From: Pseudothioclava sp033100795
GTDB lineage: Bacteria; Pseudomonadota; Alphaproteobacteria; Rhodobacterales; Rhodobacteraceae
Assembly (NCBI RefSeq): GCF_033100795.1
Contig: NZ_JAWLVI010000003.1
Span: 321,323-385,322, forward strand
DNA: 64,000 nucleotides
Reading direction: 5' to 3'
This document shows positions 44,370 through 53,432 of this stretch, one piece after another (within the stretch, counting starts at the first letter, position 1; every line of letters begins with the position of its first letter). The notes below the pieces were generated by a model. The model did not search any database. It worked only from the letters and a program-made list of their open reading frames with translations, and was not told the origin of the DNA. The translations under genes and the position numbers were made by a program.

Positions 44370-46274
44370 ATGACCCCGAGCACGCCAGTTTTGGACAAGG
44401 TGCGGCTTCCTTCCGATATGAAGGGGCTGTCAGACCGCGAGCTGAAGCAGCTTGCCCACGAGCTACGCACCGAGACGATCTCGGCGGTCTCGGTCACTGG
44501 CGGGCATCTGGGCGCGGGGCTTGGCGTGGTCGAGCTGACCGTCGCGCTTCATGCCGTGTTCGACACACCGCGCGACAAGATCATCTGGGATGTCGGCCAT
44601 CAGTGTTACCCGCACAAAATCCTGACCGGTCGGCGCGACCGTATTCGCACGCTGCGCGAAGGCGGCGGGCTGTCGGGCTTTACCAAACGTTCCGAAAGCC
44701 CCTATGACGCCTTTGGCGCGGGCCACAGCTCGACCTCGATCTCGGCGGCTGTCGGCTTTGCGATAGGGCGCGAACTTGGCGCGGAAACCGGCGACGCGAT
44801 TGCGGTCATCGGGGATGGCGCACTGACGGGCGGTATGGCCTTCGAAGCGCTGAACCACGCAGGCCACCTTGGCAAGCGGGTCTTTGTGGTCCTCAATGAC
44901 AACGAGATGTCGATCGCCCCGCCCGTGGGTGCGCTTTCCAGCTATCTGACGCGACTTTACGCCGAAGGCCCGATGCAAGACCTCAAGGCCGCCGCGAAAG
45001 GCGCGGTCAGCCTTTTGCCCGACGTGTTTCAGGAAGGGGCGCGCCGCGCGAAGGAAATGCTCAAGGGCATGGCGGTGGGCGGCACTTTGTTCGAGGAACT
45101 GGGCTTTTCCTATGTCGGGCCGGTAGACGGGCATGATCTCGATCAGCTTTTGCCGCTGATGCGGATGCTGAAAGACCGCGCCAAGGGGCCGGTTCTGATC
45201 CACGCGCTGACGAAAAAGGGCAAGGGCTATGCCCCCGCCGAGGCGCGCGCCGACAAGGGCCATGCGACCGCGCGGTTCGATGTGGCCACTGGCTCGCAGC
45301 ACAAATCACCCTCGAACGCGCCGAGCTACACCAAGGTTTTTGCCGAAAGCCTGACCAAAGAGGCCGAGGCCGACGACAAGATCGTCGCGATCACGGCCGC
45401 AATGCCCGACGGCACTGGCCTGAACCTTTTTGCCGAGCGCTTCCCGCGCCGCTGCTTTGACGTTGGCATCGCCGAACAGCACGCCGTCACCTTCTCGGCG
45501 GGGCTTGCCGCAAGCGGGCTCAAACCCTTCTGCACGATCTATTCGACCTTCCTGCAGCGCGGCTATGACCAGATCGTCCATGACGTCGCGATCCAGCGCC
45601 TGCCGGTGCGCTTTGCGATTGACCGCGCGGGGCTTGTGGGCGCCGATGGAGCCACCCACGCAGGCAGCTATGACGTGGCCTTCCTTGCGAACCTGCCGGG
45701 CATGGTGGTGATGGCCGCCGCCGATGAGGCCGAGCTGGTCCATATGGTCGCCACCGCTGCCGCCTATAACGATGGCCCGATTGCCTTCCGTTATCCGCGT
45801 GGCGAAGGCATTGGCGTTGATATGCCCGAGCGCGGTGAGCCGCTTGAAATCGGCAAGGGTCGGATGATCGCCAAGGGCGGGCGCGTCGCGATCCTGTCGT
45901 TCGGCACGCGCCTCTCCGAAGTCATGAAAGCGCGCGAGGCGCTGATGGCGCGGGGCATCCCCCCCACGGTTGCGGATGCGCGCTTTGCCAAGCCTCTGGA
46001 TACCGATCTGATCTTGCAGCTTGTCGCGGATCACGAGGCGCTGATCTGCATCGAGGAAGGCGCGGTTGGCGGCTTTGGCAGCCATGTCGCACAATTCCTG
46101 TCAGAGCAGGGCGTGTTCGACCGCGGCTTCAAGTTCCGCTCAATGGTGCTGCCCGATACGTTCATTGACCATAACTCGCCCGAAGCGATGTATGAAAGCG
46201 CCCGCATGAACGCGCCGCAGATCGAGGAAAAGGTGCTCGAAGTGCTGGATATTGCGGTCGCGAAACGCGCTTAA
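44370..46274 (+). CDS. dxs: 1-deoxy-D-xylulose-5-phosphate synthase
   Basis: Dxs condenses pyruvate and glyceraldehyde-3-phosphate with thiamine diphosphate at the entry of the MEP isoprenoid pathway. The 634 residues show DVGHQCYPHKILTGRRD, the ThDP motif GDGALTGGMAFEALNHAG, and DVGIAEQHAVTFSAGLA in the second domain. I preferred the ATG at 44370 (eight bases after AAGGTG) to the in-frame ATG at 44364, which is too close to that site. The stop overlaps the convergent OCD-like gene by four bases. Confidence 0.96.
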   Translation: MTPSTPVLDKVRLPSDMKGLSDRELKQLAHELRTETISAVSVTGGHLGAGLGVVELTVALHAVFDTPRDKIIWDVGHQCYPHKILTGRRDRIRTLREGGGLSGFTKRSESPYDAFGAGHSSTSISAAVGFAIGRELGAETGDAIAVIGDGALTGGMAFEALNHAGHLGKRVFVVLNDNEMSIAPPVGALSSYLTRLYAEGPMQDLKAAAKGAVSLLPDVFQEGARRAKEMLKGMAVGGTLFEELGFSYVGPVDGHDLDQLLPLMRMLKDRAKGPVLIHALTKKGKGYAPAEARADKGHATARFDVATGSQHKSPSNAPSYTKVFAESLTKEAEADDKIVAITAAMPDGTGLNLFAERFPRRCFDVGIAEQHAVTFSAGLAASGLKPFCTIYSTFLQRGYDQIVHDVAIQRLPVRFAIDRAGLVGADGATHAGSYDVAFLANLPGMVVMAAADEAELVHMVATAAAYNDGPIAFRYPRGEGIGVDMPERGEPLEIGKGRMIAKGGRVAILSFGTRLSEVMKAREALMARGIPPTVADARFAKPLDTDLILQLVADHEALICIEEGAVGGFGSHVAQFLSEQGVFDRGFKFRSMVLPDTFIDHNSPEAMYESARMNAPQIEEKVLEVLDIAVAKRA

Positions 46275-47176
46275 GCGCGGGACAGGATGTAGCGCGCGGT
46301 CATCAGGTCAAGATGAGCGCCGCCGCCGTTCTTGCTGATGGTGATTTCGTCGGCAGACTGACGGGCAAAACAGCCGCTCGGCAGATCGTAGTAATCCGCG
46401 ATGATGTCCTCTTCACGCAGCACACCGCGCGCGACCGGGTCGCGGAATTCGCCGATATGATGAACGGTCGTGGCGCGGGCATCGCAAAAGACACGCGCCT
46501 TTTGCAGGGCAACATCATCGACCTCGCGCATATCGGGGCGATAGGCGCCGATCAGGTCCAGATGCGTTCCGGGAGCGATCCAGTCGCCGCGCAGATAGGG
46601 TTCTGTCGCCATCGTCGTGGTCGCAATGACATCCGCGCCCGCCACGGCATCGGCCAGATCGGGGACCGCAGTCGCACCCACTGCGTCAGCAAGCGCCTGC
46701 GCGCCAGCGTGCGTCCTGTTCCAGATCGAAATCTCCGCCTGCGGGAAGGCCGCGCGATAGGCCGTGACCATTGAACGCGCCACATTCCCCGCCCCGCAAA
46801 TCAAAAACCGCCGTGCATCGGGCCGCGCCAGCTTGCGCGTCGCCAGAAGGCTGTCACCCGCGGTCTTCCATTTGGTCAGCAGGTGAAAGTCGACCATCGC
46901 CTCAAGCTGGCCAGTCGCATCATCCATCACGTTGACCGCGCCGTTGACGGCGGGCAACCCCGTCGCACCATTGCCCGGATTGACCGTGACGACCTTGACC
47001 AAAAGGCCAAACCCGTCGATCCACGCCGCCCGATTCAAAAGCGTATCCGCGCCACGATAGAGAAAGCTGTCCGACACCTGCGCACGCGGCAAGGAATGCG
47101 CGGCTTCAATCGCATCGCTCAGCCCGATCCAGTCGAGACGCGCCTCAACCTCTGGTCCGATGAATGTCACGCTCAT
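46271..47176 (-). CDS. Ornithine cyclodeaminase/mu-crystallin family dehydrogenase
   Basis: The 301-residue NAD(P)-binding protein has LLTKWKTAGDSLLATRKLARPDARRFLICGAGNVARSM (substrate and Rossmann motifs, described in pieces: WKTAGDS near 105, CGAGNVA near 130) and VIATTTMATEPYLRGDWIAPG. Family members reduce or cyclise amino- or imino-acids (ornithine, alanine, iminosuccinate); the specific reaction here is unknown. The start overlaps the HAD gene's stop (ATGA); the 3' end overlaps dxs by four bases. Confidence 0.85.
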   Translation of the reverse strand: MSVTFIGPEVEARLDWIGLSDAIEAAHSLPRAQVSDSFLYRGADTLLNRAAWIDGFGLLVKVVTVNPGNGATGLPAVNGAVNVMDDATGQLEAMVDFHLLTKWKTAGDSLLATRKLARPDARRFLICGAGNVARSMVTAYRAAFPQAEISIWNRTHAGAQALADAVGATAVPDLADAVAGADVIATTTMATEPYLRGDWIAPGTHLDLIGAYRPDMREVDDVALQKARVFCDARATTVHHIGEFRDPVARGVLREEDIIADYYDLPSGCFARQSADEITISKNGGGAHLDLMTARYILSRA

Positions 47177-47790
47177 GCGGCTTCCTCCTCGGACAACAGC
47201 CCTTCACCGACCAGCCGCGCAGCCCAGCCTTGCGGCCCTTCGAACAGATGGGTTTTCCAGCCGCGTTCGTGGGCGGCAAAGATATTGTCCGCGCGGTCAT
47301 CGGTGAACAGAAGCTGCCCGCCCGACAGACCGCAGTCCTCTTCAACCATCTCGTAAATCCGCGCCTCGGGTTTGATGACGCCCATATGCCCCGAGACATA
47401 GGCCCGGTCGAACTGTGTCAGGAACGGGTAAATCCCTTGGGCATAGTCAAACGTCCCGATCCCGAAATTCGTGAGTGCAAACACTGGGATGCCCTTGGCT
47501 TGCAGCGCCTTCATCAGGCGCACCGAACGTGGGATTTCGGGCGAGGCCATCTCGATCCAGTCGTCGTGCCAGCGCCGGATCGCCTCGCGCCAGTGCGGAT
47601 AGCGGTCCGCGAACGCGTAGATCGTTTCTTTGAACGGCCCGCCGCGGTCGATCACGTCGTTCATCCCGTGCAGATCAACTTCGGCAAACATCGCACGACG
47701 CTCGGCCTCGGGCATAAGACGGTCATAATGCCGCTCGGGGTTCCACTCGATCAGGACGTTCCCGATGTCAAAAATCACCGCTTCAATCAT
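47173..47790 (-). CDS. HAD family hydrolase, YihX-like
   Basis: The 205 residues begin MIEAVIFDIGNVLIEWNPERH (HAD motif I with DIGNV) and contain VFALTNFG (motif II), VIKPEARIY (motif III) and LFTDDRADN (motif IV). This pattern is that of YihX/epoxide-hydrolase-N-like HADs that dephosphorylate sugar phosphates such as glucose-1-phosphate; specificity is inferred only from similarity. The start overlaps the DUF188 gene by eight bases. Confidence 0.87.
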   Translation of the reverse strand: MIEAVIFDIGNVLIEWNPERHYDRLMPEAERRAMFAEVDLHGMNDVIDRGGPFKETIYAFADRYPHWREAIRRWHDDWIEMASPEIPRSVRLMKALQAKGIPVFALTNFGIGTFDYAQGIYPFLTQFDRAYVSGHMGVIKPEARIYEMVEEDCGLSGGQLLFTDDRADNIFAAHERGWKTHLFEGPQGWAARLVGEGLLSEEEAA

Positions 47791-48244
47791 GCGCTTCCCT
47801 CATCGCAGCCCGCACCACACGGTCGAGCACTTCCAGAAATCGAGACCTGTCGGCCCTGGAGAAGGCCTTGCCGCCGCCCTGCCGGAACGGATCGGCCGAG
47901 CGCAGATCCTGCATCAGATCGCGCATCGCCAGAACATTGCCGATATTCGCGGGCGTCAGTGCCTCGCCGTCGGGGCGCAGAACGCGCGCACCCGCCTCAA
48001 CGCATTTCGCGGCCAGCGGGATGTCGTTCGTCACCACAACATCACCACGTCCCGCGCGGTCTGCGATGTATTTGTCGGCCTCGTCCGGTCCTTCGGCCAC
48101 ATAGATCATCCGCACCAGCGGGTTGTCCGATGGCCGAAGTCCTCCGTTTGACACCAGCGCCAACACCTGCCCGAGCCGTGTCGCGACACGCTCGGCCTCG
48201 GCCTTTACGGGGCAGGCGTCAGCGTCGATCCAGATCACCGCCAA
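47783..48244 (-). CDS. YaiI/YqxD family protein (UPF0178/DUF188)
   Basis: The 153-residue protein begins MAVIWIDADACPVKAEAERVA and includes DVVVTNDIPLAAKCVEAGARVL and MRDLMQDLRSADPF, the signature blocks of the DUF188 family, a PIN-like fold with conserved acidic residues and probable but unproven nuclease activity. The stop overlaps the HAD gene start by eight bases and the start overlaps fghA by ten, so all are on one message. Confidence 0.9.
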   Translation of the reverse strand: MAVIWIDADACPVKAEAERVATRLGQVLALVSNGGLRPSDNPLVRMIYVAEGPDEADKYIADRAGRGDVVVTNDIPLAAKCVEAGARVLRPDGEALTPANIGNVLAMRDLMQDLRSADPFRQGGGKAFSRADRSRFLEVLDRVVRAAMREAHD

Positions 48245-49065
48245 AGCGCCTCGGCGTGGAAGGCGATATGCTCGGGGATGAAGGTCGAGACGAAGTAATA
48301 GCTGTGGTCATAGCCCGCGTGCATACGGAACTCGCCCGCCTGACGACGCTTCATCATCGCTCCTGCCAGCCCCTCGGGGCGCAAGAGATCAAGGAACTGG
48401 TCATTCGCCCCTTGGTCAATCAACACCTCGCCGTCAAAGCCCGCATGTTCCATCAGATGCGTCGCGTCATGGGCAAGCCATGCGCCCTCATCCGCGCCCA
48501 TATAGGCGCCCAGTTGCTTGCGGCCCCAGTCGCTTTGTGTCGGCTGTGCAATCGGCGCGAAGGCCGAGACCGAACGGAACCGCCCCGGCACGCCCATCGC
48601 CAGCGTCAGCGCACCATGCCCGCCCATCGAATGGCCGGTGATCGAGTGGCGCTCTTCGTCGATCGCGAAATTCGCGGTGACGATGCGCGGCAGCTCGTCC
48701 GCCACATAATCCCACATGCGGAAATGCTGCGCCCAGGGCTGCTCGGTCGCGTTCACATAAAAGCCCGCGCCCTTGCCCAGATCATAGGCTTCGTCGTCCG
48801 CCACATCGTCGCCACGCGGCGAGGTATCGGGGAAGACCAACGCGATGCCATGCTCGGCCGCCCATTTCTGCGCGCCGGTCTTGAACATGCCGTTTTCATG
48901 CGTGCAGGTCAGCCCCGCCAGATACCACAGCACCGGAACCGGCATCTGTTCGGCCTCTTCGGGCAGGAACAGGCCAAAGGTCATCTCGCCGCCCGTCGCC
49001 TCGGACGTATGGCTATAGACGCCCTGCACGCCGCCGAAACATTTGCTTTCAGATACAGTTTTCAT
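48235..49065 (-). CDS. fghA: S-formylglutathione hydrolase
   Basis: FghA releases formate and glutathione in formaldehyde detoxification. The 276 residues have the esterase D pattern: VPVLWYLAGLTCTHENGM, catalytic serine in ITGHSMGGHGALTLAM, Asp in LIDQGANDQFL and His in AGYDHSYYFVSTF. Partner alcohol dehydrogenase adhC is not adjacent. It heads the operon with DUF188, HAD and the OCD-like gene. Confidence 0.94.
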   Translation of the reverse strand: MKTVSESKCFGGVQGVYSHTSEATGGEMTFGLFLPEEAEQMPVPVLWYLAGLTCTHENGMFKTGAQKWAAEHGIALVFPDTSPRGDDVADDEAYDLGKGAGFYVNATEQPWAQHFRMWDYVADELPRIVTANFAIDEERHSITGHSMGGHGALTLAMGVPGRFRSVSAFAPIAQPTQSDWGRKQLGAYMGADEGAWLAHDATHLMEHAGFDGEVLIDQGANDQFLDLLRPEGLAGAMMKRRQAGEFRMHAGYDHSYYFVSTFIPEHIAFHAEALWR

Positions 49066-49075
49066 AGCGGCCTCC

Positions 49076-49993
49076 TTAGCCAGTTACCCAAGCAATCACT
49101 GCGGGGATTGTGAGGATACTGATCGCGGTCGAGATCAGGATTGCGGCGGATACCCGCTGCGGAGCGACATTGTAGTGACTTGCAAGGATATAGACATTGC
49201 CCGCGACAGGCAAAGCGGCGGCCGAAATCATGACGCCGGCGGCATATGGTTCGACGTCAAACACCCAAAGCGCGGCGACCGCGATTGCCAGCGGATGCAG
49301 CACCAGCTTGGCAAATGACAGCCACGCCGCGGGGCCAAGGCGCTCGGCGTTTTTGTCGGCCAGCGAGGCGCCGATAGCAAACAGCGCGCCCGGCGTCGCC
49401 GCCGCGCCAAGGATCGAGACGAACTCCTGCAAGGGCGCGGGCATCGGAATGTGCAACCCTGCCCAAAGAAGCCCCGCCACCATCGACACGATCATCGGGT
49501 TTTTCAAAAGCCCTTTCAGCAACGCGCCGACACTGATTTTGCCATGGCGCGCGCCGGTGATAATCATGGTGATGAGCGAGGAAAACACGATCAGATCAAT
49601 CGCGAGAACCATCAGCACCGGACCAACCGCCGGCTCGCCGAGCAGCACCACAAGCATCGGCACGCCCAGAAACCCGGTGTTACCCGTCATGCCGGTATGT
49701 GCCTCCATCGCGGCCCCCGTCACCGGCAGCTTGCGCGCCCGCGCGACCGCAAAGCCGATCACCCAGACCAGCGCCGAACCGATCAGATAGGCCAGAAAGA
49801 AATCGAGGTCGAACAGCTCTTCCAGCGGAAGTGTCGCAGTAAAGCGAAACAGCATCGCCGAAAGCGCGAAATAGAAGACGAATTTCGTCAGCCACGCCGT
49901 CGCCTCGGGCGTAAAAAAGCGGATGCGGCCAGCGAACCAGCCAAGCCCGATCAGGCCGAAGAAAGGAAGCGTCTTAAGAAAAATCGCGAGCAT
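49076..49993 (-). CDS. AEC family transporter
   Basis: This 305-residue membrane protein has about ten helices. TPEATAWLTKFVFYFALSAMLF and GNTGFLGVPMLVVLLGEPA are typical of auxin-efflux-carrier family exporters, which include malonate and other dicarboxylate carriers in bacteria. The start at 49993 follows GCGAGC; the upstream in-frame ATG at 50044 has no ribosome site. It ends 10 bases before fghA on the same strand. Confidence 0.88.
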   Translation of the reverse strand: MLAIFLKTLPFFGLIGLGWFAGRIRFFTPEATAWLTKFVFYFALSAMLFRFTATLPLEELFDLDFFLAYLIGSALVWVIGFAVARARKLPVTGAAMEAHTGMTGNTGFLGVPMLVVLLGEPAVGPVLMVLAIDLIVFSSLITMIITGARHGKISVGALLKGLLKNPMIVSMVAGLLWAGLHIPMPAPLQEFVSILGAAATPGALFAIGASLADKNAERLGPAAWLSFAKLVLHPLAIAVAALWVFDVEPYAAGVMISAAALPVAGNVYILASHYNVAPQRVSAAILISTAISILTIPAVIAWVTG

Positions 49994-50062
49994 GGGCGTA
50001 GCGGTAGCATGGGCCAACCGCCCTTGCCAGCAGGCAATTTTCAAATTCGCTCAAATCTGCGG

Positions 50063-51040
50063 TCAGCCGCCGCCGATCAGAACGCCCGCCGCAAAGACCA
50101 GCACGCCGCCCAGAACCACCTGCATCACCGCACGCATAAACGGGGTTTCCATATAGCGGTTCTGAATCCACGCAATCGCCCAGAGCTCCACAAACACAAC
50201 GATCATCGCGATAATCGTCGCGGTCCAGAAATCCGGGATCAGATAGGGCAGCGCGTGACCTAACCCGCCAACCGCGGTCATGATCCCCGAGGCAAAGCCG
50301 CGCTTGACCGGCGAGCCACGCCCCGAGATCACCCCGTCATCATGCGCGGCTTCGGTAAAGCCCATCGAGATCCCCGCCCCGACCGAGGCGGCAAGACCGA
50401 CCAGAAATGTCGTCCATGTATCCTGCGTCGCAAAAGCCGTGGCAAAGATCGGCGCGAGCGTTGAAACCGAGCCATCCATCAGCCCCGCCAGACCCGGCTG
50501 CACCCATGTCAGAATGAACTGGCGGTGCGCCGCGCGGTCCTCGGATTCCTTTTCGTCATCGGTCAGGTGGGTCTGGCTTAATTCGGCGGCGGCCTGTTCG
50601 TGCCCTTGCTCGGCCGCGGCCAGATCGCCCAGAAGCTTGCGCGTCTCGGCATCGCTGGTTTGCTGCGCCGCGCGGGTGTAGAACTTTTGCGCCTCACGCT
50701 CCATCGCCTCCGCTTCGCCGCGAATGGTCTCAAGCGGCAAGTTCTCGGTCAGCCAGACGGGCTTGCGCGCGTAAAAGCCAGCCACATGCTCGCGCCGGAT
50801 CAGCGGAATCACCTCGCCAAAGCGCGCCTGAAAGCGCTGGATCAACAGGCGGCGATGTTCATCCTCTTCGGCGGCCATGCCTTCGAAGACCCTGGCCGAG
50901 GCCGGATAGCCCGCCCGCAGCATCTCGGCATACTGGCGATAGATCCGCGCGTCATCCTCTTCGGACGAAATCGCGAGCGCCAGAACCTCTTTTTCGTCAA
51001 GGTCCGAGAACCGTCTGCGGGATGCCATGCCGGGGATCAT
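50063..51040 (-). CDS. mbfA: Membrane-bound ferritin-like iron exporter MbfA
   Basis: MbfA pairs a ferritin-like di-iron domain with a VIT1/CCC1-type membrane domain. Residues about 1-160 contain EEDDARIYRQYAE and AAEEDEHRRLL, then EAEAMEREAQKFY and AAEQGHEQ, the four-helix iron ligands. Residues about 180-325 hold four or five helices (LAGLMDGSVSTLAPIF, ISMGFTEAAHDD). It exports iron and protects against iron/H2O2 stress in rhizobia, where Irr controls it. The ATG at 51040, with GGAGG five bases before, is preferred; ATGs at 51052 and 51028 are possible. Confidence 0.9.
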   Translation of the reverse strand: MIPGMASRRRFSDLDEKEVLALAISSEEDDARIYRQYAEMLRAGYPASARVFEGMAAEEDEHRRLLIQRFQARFGEVIPLIRREHVAGFYARKPVWLTENLPLETIRGEAEAMEREAQKFYTRAAQQTSDAETRKLLGDLAAAEQGHEQAAAELSQTHLTDDEKESEDRAAHRQFILTWVQPGLAGLMDGSVSTLAPIFATAFATQDTWTTFLVGLAASVGAGISMGFTEAAHDDGVISGRGSPVKRGFASGIMTAVGGLGHALPYLIPDFWTATIIAMIVVFVELWAIAWIQNRYMETPFMRAVMQVVLGGVLVFAAGVLIGGG

Positions 51041-51101
51041 ATGCGCCTCCATCGTTACCCTGCCCGAAGATAGCGGCCCATTCCCAAAGAGCAACTAAAC
51101 A

Positions 51102-51169
51102 GATCGGTTCAGATTTCCCTTGCAAAAGTGAACGACTCAGTTCATATCGAATTTCGAACCGATTAGTTC
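51102..51169. promoter_or_regulatory. Repeated GAAC/GTTC boxes between mbfA and a small secreted protein gene
   Basis: Three elements lie in this 68-base stretch: GATCGGTTCA (51102-51111), TGAAC-N6-GTTCA (51129-51144) and GAAC-N6-GTTC (51156-51169). The third read on the - strand contains ATCGGTTCG, like the first. Inverted repeats with a 14-16 base span suit a dimeric regulator (TetR-like or an iron regulator). Placed between divergent genes, they could control both. The regulator is unknown. Confidence 0.55.
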
Positions 51170-51185
51170 AGTTTTGGAGAGCAAA

Positions 51186-51341
51186 ATGAAACGGATGATT
51201 CTGGGTGTTGTTCTTGGCTTGACGCTCGCAAATGCGGCGCTTGCGGGCGGTATGAGCTTTGATCTGCCGCGCCTCGACTTTCCCCTTGGCAGCGAAGAGG
51301 TAACGCAAACCTGCAACCCGCTGGTCCAGACCTGCGAATGA
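51186..51341 (+). CDS. Small secreted two-cysteine protein, 51 aa
   Basis: This short ORF has a good ribosome site (GGAGAGCAAA before ATG) and its own strong terminator. It encodes MKRMILGVVLGLTLANAALA, a clear signal peptide with ALA cleavage, then a 31-residue mature peptide with two cysteines (C43 and C50 in QTCNPLVQTCE) that could form a disulfide. I do not recognise a family. It is divergent from mbfA, with the GAAC/GTTC boxes between, so it may be co-regulated. Confidence 0.7.
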   Translation: MKRMILGVVLGLTLANAALAGGMSFDLPRLDFPLGSEEVTQTCNPLVQTCE

Positions 51342-51361
51342 CCTGCGCCAAGATGTCGCTT

Positions 51362-51408
51362 ATTACGCGCGCTTTCGCCCACCCCGAAAGCGCGCGTAAT
51401 CTTTTTTG
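51362..51408 (+). terminator. Strong rho-independent terminator after the 51-residue gene
   Basis: A perfect 16-pair stem, ATTACGCGCGCTTTCG (51362-51377) with its complement (51385-51400), is separated by a seven-base C-rich loop and followed by CTTTTTTGG. It is unusually strong for such a small gene. Confidence 0.93.
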
Positions 51409-51499
51409 GCCGCGTTCCGGCATAAATCCGGCTGCACACCCTTGAACAAATCCGCCGGTTTGCGATGCTGCGCGCAGCAATGCGGCAGGGTGGAGGGCC

Positions 51500-52105
51500 A
51501 TGAGGATGGCAAGCGGCGCGCTCATCGCGATTGATGTGCAGAACGATTTTTGTCCCGGCGGCGCCCTGGCTGTGCCCGAGGGCGATGCGATCATCGCGCG
51601 GATCAACGCTTTGATGCCCGACTATTCGGTCGTCGTGCTGACGCAGGACTGGCATCCGCCGAACCACAGTTCTTTCGCCTCGACCCACGGTGCCGCGCCG
51701 TTCAGCGAAATCGCAATGCCATACGGGCAACAAACCCTTTGGCCCGATCACTGCGTCCAAGGATCGGAGGGCGCGCGACTGCATGACGACCTACATACCG
51801 ACCCTGCCGATCTGATCATCCGCAAAGGCTTTCGTGCGGGGATTGATAGCTATTCCGCCTTTTTCGAGAATGACAAAACCACCCCGACGGGGCTGCATGG
51901 CTATCTGAGCGAGCGCGGCATAACCGATGTCACGTTCGTTGGCCTCGCGCTTGATTTCTGCGTCGCGTGGTCCGCGCTGGATGCGGCGCGGCTTGGCTAT
52001 AAGGTCAGCGTGCTAGAGGGTGCCTGCCGCGCGATCGACCTGAACGGTTCCTTGGCCGAGGCCCGCCGCGCAATGCGGGACGCCGGCGTTTCACTTCAAG
52101 ACTGA
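51500..52105 (+). CDS. pncA: Nicotinamidase
   Basis: PncA converts nicotinamide to nicotinate for NAD salvage. The 201 residues include IAIDVQNDFCPGGALAV (catalytic Asp), QDWHPPNHSSFAS (metal His), a lysine in LIIRKGF and the nucleophile Cys in GLALDFCVAWSALDAA. GGAGGG precedes the ATG at 51500; ATG 51506 is an alternative. It is followed by pncB, which uses its product. Confidence 0.95.
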   Translation: MRMASGALIAIDVQNDFCPGGALAVPEGDAIIARINALMPDYSVVVLTQDWHPPNHSSFASTHGAAPFSEIAMPYGQQTLWPDHCVQGSEGARLHDDLHTDPADLIIRKGFRAGIDSYSAFFENDKTTPTGLHGYLSERGITDVTFVGLALDFCVAWSALDAARLGYKVSVLEGACRAIDLNGSLAEARRAMRDAGVSLQD

Positions 52106-52124
52106 TATGCACTGGACTTCTGAA

Positions 52125-53432
52125 ATGGTTGATATTGCCACCCGCGTCTATAACCACAAATGGCAGATCGACCCGATTGTCCGGTCGCTGATCGACACCG
52201 ATTTCTACAAGCTTCTGATGTGCCAGTCGGTGTTTCGCAACAAGCGCGAGACCCGCGTAACCTTCAGCCTGATTAATCGCACGAAATCGGTGCGGCTGGC
52301 GGAACTGATCGACGAAAAAGAACTGCGCGAGCAGCTTGATTATGCGCGCAGTCTTCGGCTGTCTCGTGGCGAAAGCACCTGGCTTCGGGGCAACACCTTT
52401 TACGGCAAGCGCCAGATGTTCCGCCCCGATTTCATGGAGTGGTTCGAGGGGTTCTCGCTGCCGCCCTACCATCTGGAGGTAAAGGACGGCCAATACGAAC
52501 TGACCTTCGAGGGCAAGTGGCACGAGGTCATGATGTGGGAAATACCCGCGCTGGCCATTTTGATGGAGCTACGCTCGCGCGCGGTGACGCAAGAGATGGG
52601 GCGGTTCGAATTGCAGGTGCTTTACGCCCGCGCGATGACCCGCGTCTGGGAAAAGATCGAAAGCCTGCGCCAGATCGAAGGGCTGAAGATCGCGGATTTC
52701 GGCACGCGGCGGCGGCACGGGTTTCTGTGGCAGGACTGGTGCGTGCAGGCGATGCTGGAGGGTCTGGGCGATGCGACGCAAGGCGGCGCCTTCACCGGAA
52801 CCTCGAACTGTCTGATCGCCATGCGCCGCGACATCGAAGCCATCGGAACGAACGCCCATGAACTGCCGATGGTCTATGCTGCCTTGGCCGAAACGGACAC
52901 CGGTCTGCGCGATGCGCCCTACCGCGTTCTTGCGGACTGGCACGAGGAGCACGATGGCAACCTGCGCATCATCCTGCCCGACACATATGGCACCAAGGGC
53001 TTTCTGGACCACGCCCCCGACTGGCTGGCGGGCTGGACGGGGATGCGCATCGACTCGGGCGATCCGGCGGCAGGGGCAGAGACGGCGATCGACTGGTGGA
53101 AGGCGCGCGGCGAAGACCCGCGCCAGAAACTTGTGATTTTCTCGGACGGGCTGGATGTCGACAAAATCCGCGAGCTACACGCCCAGTTCACCGGACGCGT
53201 GAAGGTCAGCTTTGGCTGGGGCACGCTTTTGACCAACGATTTTCGCGGGTTTGTGCCCGATGATGCGCTCGCACCCTTTAGCCTTGTGTGCAAAGCGATC
53301 AGCGCCGACGGGCGCCCGACGGTCAAGCTGTCGGACAACCCGCAAAAGGCGATGGGACCAAAAGACGAGATCGCCCGCTACAAACGTGTGTTCGACGTCG
53401 GTCAGCAGCAGGCGTTCGAGGTGGTGGTGTAA
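52125..53432 (+). CDS. pncB: Nicotinate phosphoribosyltransferase
   Basis: PncB joins nicotinate to PRPP to make nicotinate mononucleotide. The 435 residues begin near MVDIATRVYNHKW and carry LIDTDFYKLLMCQ, EIPALAILMELR, DFGTRRRHGFLWQ and TGTSNCLIAMRR; the active-site histidine is in TRRRHGF. I preferred the ATG at 52125 from the family's usual start; the ATG at 52107, directly after pncA, adds six residues and neither has a good ribosome site. Its stop abuts that of the convergent PiT gene. Confidence 0.94.
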   Translation: MVDIATRVYNHKWQIDPIVRSLIDTDFYKLLMCQSVFRNKRETRVTFSLINRTKSVRLAELIDEKELREQLDYARSLRLSRGESTWLRGNTFYGKRQMFRPDFMEWFEGFSLPPYHLEVKDGQYELTFEGKWHEVMMWEIPALAILMELRSRAVTQEMGRFELQVLYARAMTRVWEKIESLRQIEGLKIADFGTRRRHGFLWQDWCVQAMLEGLGDATQGGAFTGTSNCLIAMRRDIEAIGTNAHELPMVYAALAETDTGLRDAPYRVLADWHEEHDGNLRIILPDTYGTKGFLDHAPDWLAGWTGMRIDSGDPAAGAETAIDWWKARGEDPRQKLVIFSDGLDVDKIRELHAQFTGRVKVSFGWGTLLTNDFRGFVPDDALAPFSLVCKAISADGRPTVKLSDNPQKAMGPKDEIARYKRVFDVGQQQAFEVVV

